Shown here: piece by piece, positions 22,191 to 34,412 of the stretch
Layout of the letters: the number at the start of each line of letters is the position of its first letter
Numbering within the stretch: the first letter of the stretch is position 1
Assembly (NCBI RefSeq): GCF_963576675.1
Contig: NC_088915.1
Coordinates: forward strand, 84,391,501 to 84,455,500
DNA: 64,000 nucleotides
From: Euphorbia lathyris
Taxonomy: Eukaryota; Streptophyta; Magnoliopsida; Malpighiales; Euphorbiaceae
Reading direction: 5' to 3'
Notes under the pieces: model-generated
What the model saw: the letters and a program-made list of their open reading frames with translations, nothing else
What the model was told of the DNA's origin: nothing
The model's database searches: none
Translations under genes and position numbers: made by a program

Positions 22191-23939
22191 TTTTAGCCTA
22201 TGTTAGCTCATTCTAGCTCAACGTTTTCATTAGCTTAATTGTATGTTAGCTGATGATATATCTACAATAAATTTCAGCATGATCGTGGACACAAGAGGAA
22301 GAGAGATGAGCATGCCTCTTCTTCCAAGAAAGCCAAGGAGGGCTCTGAATATAATACAAAAAAGCATTTGGAATGGAAAGCGTCATCACAGTTAGGTGCA
22401 ACCTAGATGCAGCAAAACATATAATGGACTGTTTAACACCAAACCAAGTAAAGCTATTTATAAAGAGTTGCTTCGGGCAGTATTGTGATATGACCACTAC
22501 AGTATTTATAGGAGTCCTCTGTCATACCCTTTTAACAAGGGAGATCATATGTGAAGACCTCAAACCCAGGGAGCTTTGCTTCAAAGTTAGAGGTGTTGAG
22601 TTGAGATTTGGGAATTGGGAGTTTGGACTCCTAAGTGGGTTACGGTTTGGAGACATGGAAGCATTTACCGAAAGGTTTAGTGCGCTAAATAAGCCGGATA
22701 GATTTAAGAAGAAGTTTTTTTCACACAACCTTGCACCAACCTTTAAAGACGTGGACACAATTATGAAGCAAACTGATTGGAAGAATGAATCTGATCAGGA
22801 TGCAGTTTCATTTGCCATGTTGTACTTTGTCATTGGCTGTGTGTTGGATAACACTGCCACGAAACATGTTCTTCCTTGGGTTTTGGAACTTGCTGAATTT
22901 CCAACATTGTTTAACGAGTTCCTGTGGGGTGTTGTGGCCTGAGATGTGACCTACAGGTCTCTTGTCAATGGGATGATTGGTGGAAAAGGCCGAATTGATC
23001 AGTTACGTGCTTATAGTCGTGGTTTGAGGAATAACCATGTCTCATTCAACCTATATGGTTTTGCACACGTATTTCAGGTATGATGTGTGTATATTCTATA
23101 TACTAGAAATGTTAGTAATAGGCATAAATAATGAATTAGAACTTTGTTGCAGGCTTGGTTGTTGGAAGTATGGGATGCCACCCACGGATGGTTCGAGAAG
23201 AAAGTCACTCGCATCCCACGATGGCTACGATGGAAAAAGACCGGTATCCCTACATTGACCAAAGTTATAGCCATTTTTTACGTAAGTTGACCAAACATTG
23301 TGCCTATATCGACACTATTATGCTATACATCTGATTGACTTGTTTATTTGTACATGTGTATTTTTAGTCAGGTAAAGAACCAAATGCCACAAAACTTACA
23401 GCTGAAGATAAGGAGAAAGAAAGCTCCTGGTATCAACATCTAGTAGACCATATGGATGGTCGGCCGTGTAATTATGACCAATTGTTTACCAGTTTGGAAA
23501 AGGGGCAAGAGGAGGAAAAGGATGAAGGCATGGAAGAGGAGGGACGGGAGGAATTGGGTACATATGAAGAAGGAGGGGTTGATGTAGAGGATGATAGTGA
23601 ATCTGAGACTAATAATGAAGAAGGCAAGTATGAGGACACTGAAACTGAAAATGATGAAAATGCCTTCATTGTCTCTCCTAGAGTACCTGTCCAGAAGAAG
23701 AAACAATCTGGTTTGGAACGGCTAATAAGGAGGCTGTTTGCTGAGCATGAGAAGAAAATAAATGAAAAGTTTGTTAAGCAAGAGAAGATAATAAATGAAC
23801 ATTTTGGTCAGCAAGAAAGGAAAATGAATGAACATTTTTCTGACTTTGTAAATAGATTGTCTGTTGTAGAACGTGATGTGCAGGAACTGAAGGCACAACG
23901 GGATGTGGAACATGGGATGTATGGGGGGTGGTGCATATG

Positions 23940-24330
23940 TATGAGAGTGAGAGGGAGAGTGAGAAGAAAAAGATGGATGAGGAGGAAAAGGAGAGGGAGG
24001 AAAGGGAGAAGAAAGAAGATAAGGAGAGGGAGAGGGAGAGGAATAGGGAGAGGGAGGAGAGGGAGAAGAAAGAATAGGAGGAGATGGAGAGGAATAGTGA
24101 GAGGGGGAGGGTGGAGAGGGAGGAGAAGGAGAAGAAAGAGCACGAGGAGAAGGAGAAGAAAGATAAGGATGAGAGGGAGAAGGAGAAGGAGAAGAGGGAG
24201 AAACAACAGAAGGAGAAAGAGCAAAGTGAGAAGAAGATGGAAATGGAGAGGGAGATGAAGAAGAAGGAGATGGAAATGGATAGGGAGAGGAGAGTGAAAG
24301 AGATGGAGAGGCAAATTGTTCGTTCACCTG
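23940..24330 (+). repeat. Low-complexity GAGAAG / GAGAGG tract coding Glu/Lys/Arg
   Basis: A purine-only stretch in which the coding strand is open over much of all three frames and the complement gives Ser/Pro- or Leu-rich frames. The meaningful reading is the Glu/Lys one continuing the ULP protein (from 24084, MERNSERGRVEREEKEKKEH). A similar purine tract is at 24570-24740. Confidence 0.7.
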
Positions 24331-25064
24331 CTGTTATAATGATTGATGTAAGTTTGTTTTTAATGTTTAACTTGGTGCTTTTAACATAGAATATCGATAT
24401 AATATGTGTTTCTACTTGGTTTGTTGTTTTAACAGGATGAGAGCCATGACGGCCATGATGCTGACATAGATCATGGACAACTTACTCTTCTGGTTAACTA
24501 GGTTGTCCAATCATCTTTACATACGCGTGAAGACAAAGGAGAAATAGAAGATTTGACTATTGAGGTTAAACATGAGGAGGAAGGGAAGGGAAAAGAGGAG
24601 GAAGGGAAGGGAAAAGAGGAGGAAGAGGAGGAAGATGAGGGAGATGAGTGAGAGTAAGGGATGCAGGAGGAAGGGAAAGAAGAGGAGGAAGAAGAGGGAG
24701 AGGAAGGGATGGTAAAAGTAAGGAGGAAGTTGAAGTGAAAGGGAGACCCAAACGAGAAAGAAAAGTTGGGAAAGACCTCTAGTCACCCTTCATTGATCCT
24801 CGGATGAATTATCATTTTGCTGATGATGATGATCAGTATCCGATAGAACAAGCCGATGGTCACGATCGTATAAAAGGACACCTCCTACAGGCCTATGATG
24901 ACTGGAAGAAGAATACGCCCCGTGATCTGTTGAGGCACTTAGGTGGAACTGGAAGGGGATAGAATGTATCACGGTTTGAAGATGCAGAGATAATTGGAAA
25001 GTACATAGACAACCAAGTAAGATACTGCTCACTTTGTATGTTTTGGTGTATATAATCCAAGTGA

Positions 25065-25235
25065 AAGATGCGTCGATATCTCATTCATATCGACGCATTA
25101 CTCAATGTGATGCGTCGAAACCCATTCATATCGACGCATGATTCACTTGGATGCATCGATATCTCATTCATATCGACGCATCATTCAATTGTATGCGTCG
25201 ATATCCCATTCATATCGATGCATTATAGTCATTTG
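25065..25235. repeat. Four-unit palindromic minisatellite in the last intron of the ULP gene
   Basis: Each unit of about 39 bp reads ATGCGTCGATAT, about six bases, CATATCGACGCAT: a hairpin with 12-base arms. Four units run head to tail between the splice donor near 25018 and the acceptor near 25279. Confidence 0.82.
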
Positions 25236-25948
25236 GGTCCTTACTAATATGTGTCTCTACCTATTTTGTCTGTGTTACAGCTCGTAAATGCATTTTGTGG
25301 TTATTGAACCAAAAAAACGTCCATCAGAGTCCGGATTGGACTGCCATCGACTCAAATTTCTTTGGATTCATGGAGATGGCAAATTTGACCAAGAATCATG
25401 ACAAACCCAAAAAATGGGAACAAGCCAAGTTGTTTGTAGAGCGAATCAATGGGATGAAAGATTTTCGAACTCGCCTTTGGTATGAGGTTAAACATGTGCT
25501 AATACTTATCAACTATAAAGGAGAACACTGGCTACTCGGGGTGTTCTACGTGGAAGAGATGAGGATGGAATTCTATGATAGTTTGGAGTCAAATGCCTCC
25601 AACGAATCAATAGACATATGGCTAAAACCCCGGTTTCGTATTATGACAAGAGCAATGGAAGAGGCCGAATATTGGAAGAAAAGTGGGAGGCCTGATAATG
25701 GTAATCGATTGATAAAGTGGGTGAGGGCTCGCGGGTGCCCACAACAGCTCCGCAAATCCAATGATTGTGGTATCTTCCTATGCATTTTTGCTCAGCATTA
25801 TGTTGAAAAATGGCCATTTTGTACGGACTATGGCTTCTCCGGGTCTGATGGACGTTTCTACCGGTTGCGGGTGTGCTTGGAACTCTTCAACCAATGCTTG
25901 TTCAATCAGAATGATCTAATTGTCAGGGCTAATTTGCTTGGATTGTAA

Positions 25949-26459
25949 AAGTTTGTAAATTGTAAATGTTTGTAAGCTGTAAACGTTTGTTGGTAAATTA
26001 TTAATTATTAATGTAAACTGTTGATGTTGATAAACTATTATTGTTGATAAACTATTAATGTTGATAAACTGTTAATGTTGATAAACTATTATTGTTGATA
26101 AACTGCTAATGTTGGTAAACTGTTATTGTCGATATACACTTGATATCGATGCATATCGACAGTGTGTGGTTGATATTTACTTGATATCGGCAAGTATCGA
26201 TCAGGATGTACATCACTCTGTTGTAAAAACATTAAATACATAAACTCCTGATTCCATAGCATCCTTACAAAATATATACAGCACTTTGTTGTAAAAACAT
26301 AAAAGACATAAAATCTCAATCCCAAATTATCATTACAAAATATATACAATCTCAATCACAAATTATCAATACAAAATATACTAGAGCACACTATTTTCCA
26401 TCTGAGTTTTTAGAGCAGCTTGCTTCATTTGATATTGTAGGTGGAAGCCGTGATGGAAC
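25949..26459. repeat. Region between convergent MULE genes with 17-18-bp tandem repeats
   Basis: From about 25990 to 26130 the unit GTTGATAAACTATTAAT is repeated about seven times with small changes. It is followed by TATCGAT / ATATCGAC words resembling the intron arrays and by two similar 60-bp segments with AACTCCTGATTCC / AATCTCAATCCC and ATTACAAAATATATAC. No gene was recognised. This is the shared 3' region of the two MULE genes. Confidence 0.65.
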
Positions 26460-29128
26460 TCATAACATACTAGTACAATTCGCTCGATTATGACCAATAT
26501 TCTCGCACCTGGTGCATCTTGTTGGAGTTAACTCCTCACCCCTCGATGGTATTCGGTTTTGACTTTTAGGATGACCCACTCTAGGTGCAGCCTTTTTAGG
26601 AGGAAACACCTTCATATGAGTCTCACAAACTTTCCATTCAGACTGGTGGCCTAGTGGATGTATGGGCTCAATGTATGACAATCGTACAGTCTCATTTTTG
26701 TAGTAACAATGTACCCACGCATATGCATTCTCTAATTGATGCATTGATGCAATCTTACATATGTGTCTGCATGGAAACTGTGACAATTGTCATTTCCTAC
26801 ACGTGCATGTTCCCGCCTGTAAATTCACAATTCCACCCTTTCCTTGATCGCCGATTTCAAAATTGTGAGCATCGATGGGCTTATATGAATAATGAACTGA
26901 CTTATTGACATGTTTATGCATCTTCTTGTTATAAAATTTGGACAAATATGTCTCCCGTTCTCCTGTAAAAACATTTTTCATATATTAGCCGTATATAACA
27001 ACTCTTAGTACCTTATAATAGAAATAAGTGCCAATATCAAACCTGCTTTTGTGCGTCTCTCATGAAAGCATGCTTGGAGGATTGTCCTTATATACTCAAC
27101 CAACAATATGATCGGTAAACGTCTACCATCTCCCATTCTAGCGTTGAATAATTCTGATATGTTTGTCGTCATAACGTTATACCGATGTGCGCAAAAGTAC
27201 GCACGTGTCCATTTCTCTCTTCGAGCTTCCTCTAAGTAGTCTGTTGCCCCCGAGCATAATGTATGAAGTCTGGTGAATCTTTCCTCAAAATCAGAGGTCC
27301 GCCAAGCTTTTGCAACTTGCCAATACGCTATGTCTAACTTTTTGCCACCCCCGAATTTAGCCTTCACATTCTGTTTTAAATGCTGAGCACAACTTCCATG
27401 TACCGCATTTGGATACACCAAATTGACTGCATAATCAATGCTCTTATTCCTGTCTGATATTATGGCTAGGTCTTCAACATCACCAATACATTCCTTCAAC
27501 CTGGTGAAGAAATAAGCCCATGATTCATTACATTCATTCGGACCAATTCCGAATGCAAGTGGATAAATTTGATTATTACCATCCTCGCCAACTGCAATAT
27601 AAAGTACTCCGCCATATTTAACTTTTAAGTGTGTTCCATCTACACATATAACGGGGTGAATATGTGTGTGGAAACCCCGGATTGAAGCACCTATAGCCAT
27701 AAAGAAGAATTTAAAATGATCTTCATCGTCAGTTTCAATATGTGTCACCGTACCTGGATTAACAAATTTCAATGTCTCGCAATAGTCAGGTAACAACATG
27801 TACGATTCTTCAGGTGAACCACTAGTGCTATCTACCACCTAACATCTTGATCTCCAAGCTTGCATATAGGATAGGTTGATTGAAAAAAGGTTTTCAATCT
27901 CCCAAATGATATGACTTGGGCGGTACACTCGATTCTCCATATCTAACTTATCACTAAGTATGATACTTGTGATTCGTTTCCCCGCTTGCATATGATGCGG
28001 CAATAGTTGTCCACCCCTGTCGTATGTGTGACTGTTCATACTGTCAATTCTTCGTAGCATGAACATATCCGAACCTAGTATGACTCCACCTTTAGCCCGC
28101 CACTTGCATGTGTCAAAATGTTTGCATCGGACCTCAAACAAAGACTTAGTTGATCTGTGCACCTTCCATTCGAACATATTATCAATTGCATATCTCCTAA
28201 GTGCATCTTGCAGTTCGCGTTTGCTTTTGAACATATCGTGCGCCTTCAAACCACCATCCCCTGAAGATTCTGTAATTTTCATCACAATGGTCGGTTCATC
28301 TGGTACTTGTGGAACATACCGAAATGGATCCGTTCTCCTTCTCATTCTTGCTTCATCATCAATCTCATTCAAACTTGGTTGAACATTATCAATCGATGGT
28401 TTTGAAACAGATCTTTGGCGATCATCGTTATCATATACATGATCATCTTTGTCATATCCATTGTAATTGTTATCATATCCATGATCATCATTATCACAAC
28501 CATTATCATATCCTTGATCATCCCCGTTCTCTACATTCTCATACCCAAAATTGTGATCTAATGTAATATCGTCTAGCCCAAGAGGAGATTGGGTATATGG
28601 ATTCATGACATGTTTTGCCGGAGCATGAGTCTCAATTGCTATATTGGGAACACAAGAACTTATTCTGGTTACCGGTACTTTAGCAACAATTGGTCGCCGT
28701 ACTTCAGCAACATTTTGTTGTCGTACTTCAGCAACACTTGGTCGTCGTACTTCCGCAACAATTGGTCATCTTACTTCCGCAACATTTGATCGTCGTACTT
28801 CCGCAACACTTATTCGCGGTGTCATAAAAATATATAATGACATCACATCGGGTTTATTCCATCGACAAAACTCAACGAATCCAACAATATCACTGTCATC
28901 CACTATGTCTGCTAATCTTCCAAAAAGTTTATTTGGACCGTATGTTGTGTGCATTGCCATTTGTATGTCAAAATAGGTTGCATCAACATTCAACGAAGCG
29001 TGAATTCTATCTCTCAAAGTTTGATAATCAGTTGGCGTTGAAAAATGGAGCACATTCGATTGACCACCAACGTATATCATTGTGTCCATGGGCCCCTCTT
29101 TTTTCCATTCTCCATCCCACGAAAGCAT
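26460..29128 (-). pseudogene. mudrA-like MULE transposase, interrupted by stops and truncated at its N-terminus
   Basis: Read on the minus strand from the Tat A insertion: an N-terminal beta-rich region (29128-28766); an Asp/Asn/Tyr-rich linker; the MuDR DNA-binding domain with FEVRCKHFDTCKWRA (about 28150); the DDE transposase core with CVDGTHLK, IISDRNKSI and NISELFNA; an intron at 26963-27042; a SWIM zinc finger (CTCRK ... FPCRH); and a CCHC knuckle CTRCENIGHNRANC near the C-terminus, ending at 26460. Stops occur at 28766-28768, 27839-27841 and 26790-26792, all in one continuous frame. The first can be read as CGA to TGA and the last as TGG to TGA. Apart from these and the N-terminal break, the protein is well preserved. 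Confidence 0.87.
28672..28815 (-). repeat. 24-bp in-frame repeat in the transposase linker
   Basis: About six copies of a 24-bp unit (plus strand GTCGTACTTCCGCAACA...) encode VAEVRRPN / VAEVRRPS repeats in the transposase frame. One copy carries the TGA stop at 28766-28768. The unit length keeps the frame. Confidence 0.8.
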
Positions 29129-29139
29129 ACATAGACAAG

Positions 29140-29649
29140 TGATAACTGGTGGTGAACTCTTGATCGGAATCCTTCCCTACAGGGGGGCACCGTTGGGATC
29201 GGCGGGGGGAAGCTCCGATGCCAAAGTCAGTATATAGTAATAGAATAAAATGTAATGACAAAGTAGGGTTAAGGAGAGCGTGAATGTGTACCTCAATAGC
29301 TTGGGATGCAAGCTATTTATAGTCATATAGTTGTAACCATCGGTAACTAGAAAGTCTCCATTAATGCCTCATTAATGGCGGTTACTGATCTTATTCAAGT
29401 ATGACCGTTAGCTCATTAATGGGTTATTAGTTGCCTTTATTGGGAGTCGGCTGGGCCGTTCCTTAGGCGTATCGAGGCATGTTGGCGGGTCTCCTAAGTG
29501 TTTGACCGTTGACGGCGTATTGAGGAATCTATATGATCCGCCTTCTAGATAGCTTACTTGATACGCCATGGTTTCTACGATCCTCTCTATACGTGGTCGT
29601 TTTGGTTAATTTCCCTTTTAGTCCCATAAATAATATCTCAATGTTATTA
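29140..29649 (-). mobile_element. 3' LTR of Tat-lineage gypsy element A
   Basis: On the minus strand the LTR starts TAATAACATTGAG (TG mutated to TA) and ends CCACCAGTTATCA. A TATA box CTATAAATAGC is at about 29306-29316. The downstream part has CTGACTTTGGCATCGGAGC, a phrase typical of Tat/Ogre-type LTR leaders. A polypurine tract CAGGAGGGCTTC lies just outside (29650-29661). The insertion cut the MULE transposase. The predicted target duplication is ACAAG (29135-29139); its partner would lie beyond the right edge, together with the 5' LTR. Confidence 0.75.
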
Positions 29650-29702
29650 GAAGCCCTCCTGAAGTAACGTTAAAGTCCTTTAGGGCTTTTGAGCTTCCTA
29701 GC

Positions 29703-32700
29703 GTGCCATCAAGAGGCATCACATTGATTATTGCTCTGTCCCAGACCATCCACCGTGCGACAGGTGTCTTGGACACACCGCTCGAGGTAAGTGGCGGCCT
29801 CTCTTCAAACTCTTTCCTTCTATCACTTCCATTATCTTTCTCATTTGCTAATTCTCCTCCAACTTTTGTCTGCGTTTTTCCAGCGCCTTCCTTGTGTCAA
29901 GAACTCTTGAAGCTTTCGATTTTCCATTAAGTTACCTTCTTGTTCTATTTTTCTGTCATCTGGTTTTTATGAGTTCTTCCTCCGACTCTACCACTGAACT
30001 TTTCAATTTGACTACTTCCTCTGAGCCTTCGTTTAGTTGGACTTCTTCTGAGAGCTCAAGTTCCTCCGAGAGTACCCCTAGTTGCGACTTATTGGAGTTG
30101 CGTAATATGGTGAGGGAGCGTAGGAATCATCGCTCCAGTTTAATTGAAAACCAGGACCCTTCCGCCGCGGTAGCTCCTATTGCTCCGGCGATAGACCCTA
30201 GAACCTTTTCTGGAATGGAGGCTTCTCCTTCAACCCCAATTAGGAAAAAGAAACCTCATGCAAAGATCACTTCATCTCGTATGAGCCCCGCGGATCTTGC
30301 GGACTTGGCGGATTGTTATCCGTGGATAAAAAATTATGAGACCGCATTGGCGGATGCTCACCAGCAACCCGCCTGTCCCCCTAGGGGATATCTTTCTATA
30401 TATAGGAGTCATGTTGAGAGGGGATTCCGCCTTCCTCTTCCCCGGGTGATGGGGGATATTCTGGATTTCTTTGGGATCATCGTCAGCCAGCTGCATCCGA
30501 ATGGCTGGTTGGATGTAGCTTTAGATTGTTTTTTAGCTTCTAACCTGGGGGTAACCTGTACTCCCCGGGTCTTCCGATCTCTTCACAAGCCTTCATAACG
30601 CCAAACCGAATCTTTCATCACTTTTGTCAAATTCAAAGGCTATTCGCCCTTTAGCGATAAGATGTCAAACGTCCATCTCTGGGATGAAAAGTTTTTCTTC
30701 GTCAAAGTGGAAGAGGGCGAATCTCTTGGATTCCCGTTGAATTGGAACTTTAAGCCTCAACATATGGCTGGAGATTTATGTCTACTGACCGATGCGGAGG
30801 AAAAAGTGGCGAATCTCATGAAGAGCATCAAAATAGATTTCTGGACATACGCCGACGCTCTGGAATTCATGATGAGTGATATTCCCCTAGTCCATCGAGT
30901 GGGGGCTGAGATTACTTACGTGAAGTTTACCCAACTTGATGAAGGTACCTTTGTTCTTTCCTTGAACATTGATTGTTTTGTTGTCCCTTTGTCAGGGATT
31001 TATCTGATGCCATTCGCGCCCTTGTAGAGAGGCGTAAGAAACAGAAGGAGATGGAGGCTCAGAAGAACATGCAGGTGCCGAATCCCAACAAGCGGGACGA
31101 GAAACGCCCTTTAGAAGGTGTTGCGATCCCCCCAAGTAAGAAAACGAGGTATGTTGGGGTTTAGTGTCCTATAGACAATTGTTCTAGGATACGAACTTAA
31201 TGTAAATGAAGTGTTCTTTATATCGTTTGTTTTAATGAGATATGTTTTCATAACTATATAAAGGCAATCCCTTTTAAGAACTAAATAAAGTCTAGATAAA
31301 AGGAAATCCGTAAGTTTGTTTAAAGTGATTATAAAGTGTTCATACAAGCATGAAGTGAGACGAAACTTTATAATAAACTAATAAACTTAAAACCACCCCA
31401 AGTCAAGTAATATGTTCAGGATTGACATATCACTGTTGAGACTTGCATGTAACAATGTCTTCTGTCCCGACAGAAAGCTGATCTCACAAGCTTCATATAT
31501 ACAGATATCTGGACAGTTACATGGATCCAATGAAAAGAAGTTCATTAGGATTGGGGACCCGACTTGAGATAACAGGATGGGTAGATTCATCCTTGTCACC
31601 TGTTCATCTCATTGGTATTAATAGGTATAAGTAATCCTCAGACTCAAAGGAATGTTAATTAGTAATTCTAGATTACAGAATGTGACGCTTTGATCCTGTT
31701 GTAACACGATCCTTAACAGAGATGACTCTGGGGTGTGAACAGCAGACGTTGGGTATCATAGGAAGTAATTGCAGGATAGTTATACATTAGATTGAGCATT
31801 TATCACTCCTGATAAATGGGAGATATGTCCATGGATCGCTTGTGGGAGACTTGACTCTAAATCCTTGCATGGTGATAGCTTAAGATTGAAATGCAGATTT
31901 CTCTTAACCTATCTAATTGGAGTTGACTCGGCCTGTACAAGTAAAACAAACGTCTCGCTATATGTGACTTGACATTATCCATAGTCATAAGATTCAGTTC
32001 AAGGATGTAGTTGATAAAGGATCGAATTACACTATAACTAATACGGAAAGGTCAACGACAGAATCAACCTGTCTTCTTATAGCTCTGGGGGAATGATTAT
32101 GGACTTGCTAATCACATACTTTGTACATCATTCCGCTATGCAAAGATTAAATATAATTCTTTAAAAATTAATTTAATAGTTGCATACGGCTAGAAGCGAT
32201 AAGAACCTAATGGGTCACACATAAGACTTTGAACCCAAAAGAGAGACATATGTTAATTAATTGACGGAAGCCCAACTGAGCCCAATAAGGCCCAATTATT
32301 AAGGGGGGGCGATTTTTATGTATATTAGATACATAAATAATTAATTTGATTTTATCAATTCTAATTAGATTGAGATTATGAATTAAATTAATTAAAGGAT
32401 AAATAAGTTAGGAGTTTTAATTAGATTATATTACTCCCATTATTATCCAATAAGGTTATTATTATTATCTTTTATATTTAGATATATTAATAGATAATAA
32501 TTAAGAATTCTATTCCGAATTAAATTCTTATTCAGTAACCTAATTCTATCTAACTAGGGATTAGATACAAGAGATTATAAATACTCCCCTACATGCTATT
32601 TTCGAAATACCCTAAGGCAAATTAAGAGAGAGAATTTCGACCCCCTTGCTCGAGGACGAGATTTTCTACCGCTTCCTTCCGTTCAATTGATTTTCATCTC

Positions 32701-34023
32701 TTTCTCTTTATCCTTGATCTTGTGTTGATTAATTAGAGACAATCTACTTTGGTTGTTATAAACGGTTGATTCTAACTTGATCTTCCATTGTTTTATTTTG
32801 TGCTCGGAAACTCGAAGTAAGAGTTGTGGACACTTCGTTTGCAACAGTAGATAGAACTTCTGAAAAGTATTTCTTTTATCCCTCTTTATATGAAATAACG
32901 ATTAACGGATCTTGGGGTTAATGGAAATAGGTTAAAATTTTTATATTTCCGCTGCTATACGTTAGCCTATTTTCCTTCAAGGTCAGCTGCTGCCGGTGGG
33001 GAGAAATTGCTGGCGAATGCTTCGAGGGCTGGGAAACCTAAGATGGATTGGTTTGGCTTCAACCAAGAGCAGGTATGGCTACCTTATCTTTCTTTGTTCT
33101 TTGGCTATAGATTCTGATCTTTGTGTTCTACGTGTAGGTGGTCAAACCCGATTTGGGGAAGTACTGGTTCTCCAAGTATGGTACTAAGGGGTCCTTGAGG
33201 AACGAGGCGGTCGTGAATGACTTAGATAAAGCCATTGGCCAACTTGGAGAAGTTCAAGAGAGCCATACTAAATTCTCTGGATCCGATCATGTCAATATGG
33301 GAAAAAGAGATCTTCTTTTGGTAAGCTTTTCTCTTCTTGTTTTACATTTTTGGATGAAAGAGTGATCTTCCATGCGGGAAATTTTGTTTCTAAACGGTCT
33401 TTTTATCTTGTCAGGCTTATGCTCATATGCGCGCAATGGAGGCGGATCTTCTCTAGGGAGTCGCGGATAAGGCTACTATCAAGAGGCTGGAGAATGATGT
33501 AGTTGTTGCTAATGCAAATGCAGCTGCTGCCATTGCCCTTAATAAAAGCAAGGATGACGAGATTTGCGAGCTGAAAGAGAAGATGGCGAAAGATGCTGAG
33601 GACCACAAAGCTGCCTTGATAAATACGGAGCTTATGGCGGGTAGTCGAGCGTATTATTATGGTGAGTGGATCATGGCTTATGTCAGACTCGCCTACCCAG
33701 AGATTGACTTTGTGGATCCGGAGTACGTGGTCCCCGAAGTTGAATACGCCATCCGATATGATAAAGTGCCAAATCCCCGTGACTTCATTCGTGACCAAGT
33801 CCGAAAAGAGCTGAAAGGATTAGATGAGGAAAGCAAGCCAGTTGTCAACCTTGATGCGGATGACCTTAGTGAGGCATCCAAAGAGGCAGGTGACAAGGCG
33901 AATGTAGCGGAGATCGATGACGCGGCTCCTCAGGCGGGGATCGTTGATAAGGAGAATGAGGTTCCTTCGAAGGATACGTCTCCTGAGAAGGAACCCAAAG
34001 AGGATAATATTATGAACGTTTAA
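29703..34023 (+). pseudogene. Antisense extra gene of Tat A, Transposase_28 / putative gypsy-type family
   Basis: It is encoded opposite to pol, between pol and the 3' LTR. A likely start at 29969 (MSSSSDSTTELFN) opens a Ser-rich region, followed by the conserved block ERGFRLPLPRVMGDILDFFG and SQLHPNGWLDVALDCFLASN (30400-30540), then MSNVHLWDEKFFFV (30662). This is the arrangement of the plant family Pfam lists as putative gypsy-type transposon (PF04195). TAA at 30596-30598 interrupts it in frame. Introns are likely near 30945-30995, 33072-33137 and 33320-33415. After the solo LTR (31152-32979) the frame resumes with MDWFGFNQEQ and a coiled-coil C-terminal part, with TAG near 33454, ending at 34023. 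Function is unknown; the gene is convergent with pol. Confidence 0.68.
31152..32979 (+). mobile_element. Solo LTR (1828 bp) inside the Tat A antisense gene
   Basis: It begins TGTTGGGGTTTAGTGTCC and ends TTTTCCTTCA. The target duplication is AGGTA (31147-31151) / AGGTC (32980-32984). Removing it restores a continuous exon (K-K-T-R joined to S-A-A-A-G-G). A TATA box TTATAAATACTCCCC lies at about 32575. There is no internal coding region or second LTR, so this is a solo LTR left by LTR-LTR recombination, probably copia type (inference). Confidence 0.82.
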
Positions 34024-34412
34024 CTTTATTGTAACTAAGTACAATTTTTGTTGAAACTTTTTGGTCTTTAATTTTACTTTTCGCTTTATATCTTTTAGCA
34101 AGTAAATATCTTGAATTTGGGACTTATTTCGTTAGTTCAAAGTAGGTGGCCAACCATACCTCGGAGTGTGAACCTTTTGAAGGCTTGAAGCTTTTTATTT
34201 CTTTTAAGGAAGTTCAGCTACCTTAAGCGATCGATTGCTTCCTATCTTTGAGGTGAATCGATCCGCCACCAGGTCTTGACATTCTTCTTTGAGAAGAATA
34301 TTTGAGGATGTAAAGATCTCACGTCTGAGAAATTTTTAATCCATCTCTGACGGCGGTTAATCATTTCCTATCTTTGAGGTAGATTGATCCGCCATCCGAG
34401 TTTGTTGCTCTC
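34024..34412. other. Tat A sequence between the antisense gene and pol (left of the Athila-like insertion)
   Basis: No gene. The phrase TTCCTATCTTTGAGG followed by a TGATCCGCCA-like word occurs at about 34230 and 34365, and again at about 43837 across the inserted element, with about 135 bp between copies. This suggests a short tandem repeat at the convergent gene ends. Confidence 0.5.

Larger units (their letters stand above)
21736..25948 (+). pseudogene. DUF1985 + Ulp1-like (C48) cysteine protease gene carried by the MULE
   Basis: Exon 1, 21736-21795, encodes a short Arg/Ser-rich start. Exon 2, 22278-23077, has a basic segment and then DUF1985 (from about 22430, MDCLTPNQVKLFIKSCFGQY). Exon 3 is 23153-23281. 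Exon 4 starts at 23368 and is very Glu/Lys-rich, with a coiled-coil-like stretch. Further charged exons follow, and the last exon is about 25280-25948. In the last open frame (ATG 25295) the protease triad is visible: H78 in GEHWLLGV, D95 in FYDSL, Q150/151 in GCPQQ and C158 in NDCGIF. Damage includes a frameshift near 22400, TGA at 22940-22942 where Trp is expected, and stops in the charged region (about 24075, 24499, 24648, 24959). The family is related to SUMO proteases; in MULEs its role is unknown. The protease exon itself is still open. Confidence 0.78.
21484..29139. mobile_element. Mutator-like element (KAONASHI / ULP type), left portion up to the Tat A insertion
   Basis: It contains a plus-strand DUF1985 + Ulp1 protease gene and a minus-strand mudrA-type transposase, a pairing known from plant ULP-carrying MULEs. 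The left end probably lies at GGGACATTTACAAAACTAGC (about 21484), just outside the deaminase promoter. I could not test the end against its partner, because the transposase N-terminus is cut at 29139 by Tat A and the right end lies beyond the window. Both genes carry several premature stops, so the copy is dead. Confidence 0.75.

Noticed and set aside
23722..24327. Ser/Pro-rich and Leu-rich minus-strand frames of 168-201 codons
   Set aside because: They are the complement of the purine-rich Glu/Lys-coding tract of the ULP gene; low-complexity DNA is open by composition.
30662..31027. Separate gene starting at 30662
   Set aside because: It is in the same frame as the preceding ORF and continues its conserved domain after a single TAA at 30596-30598, so it is one broken gene.
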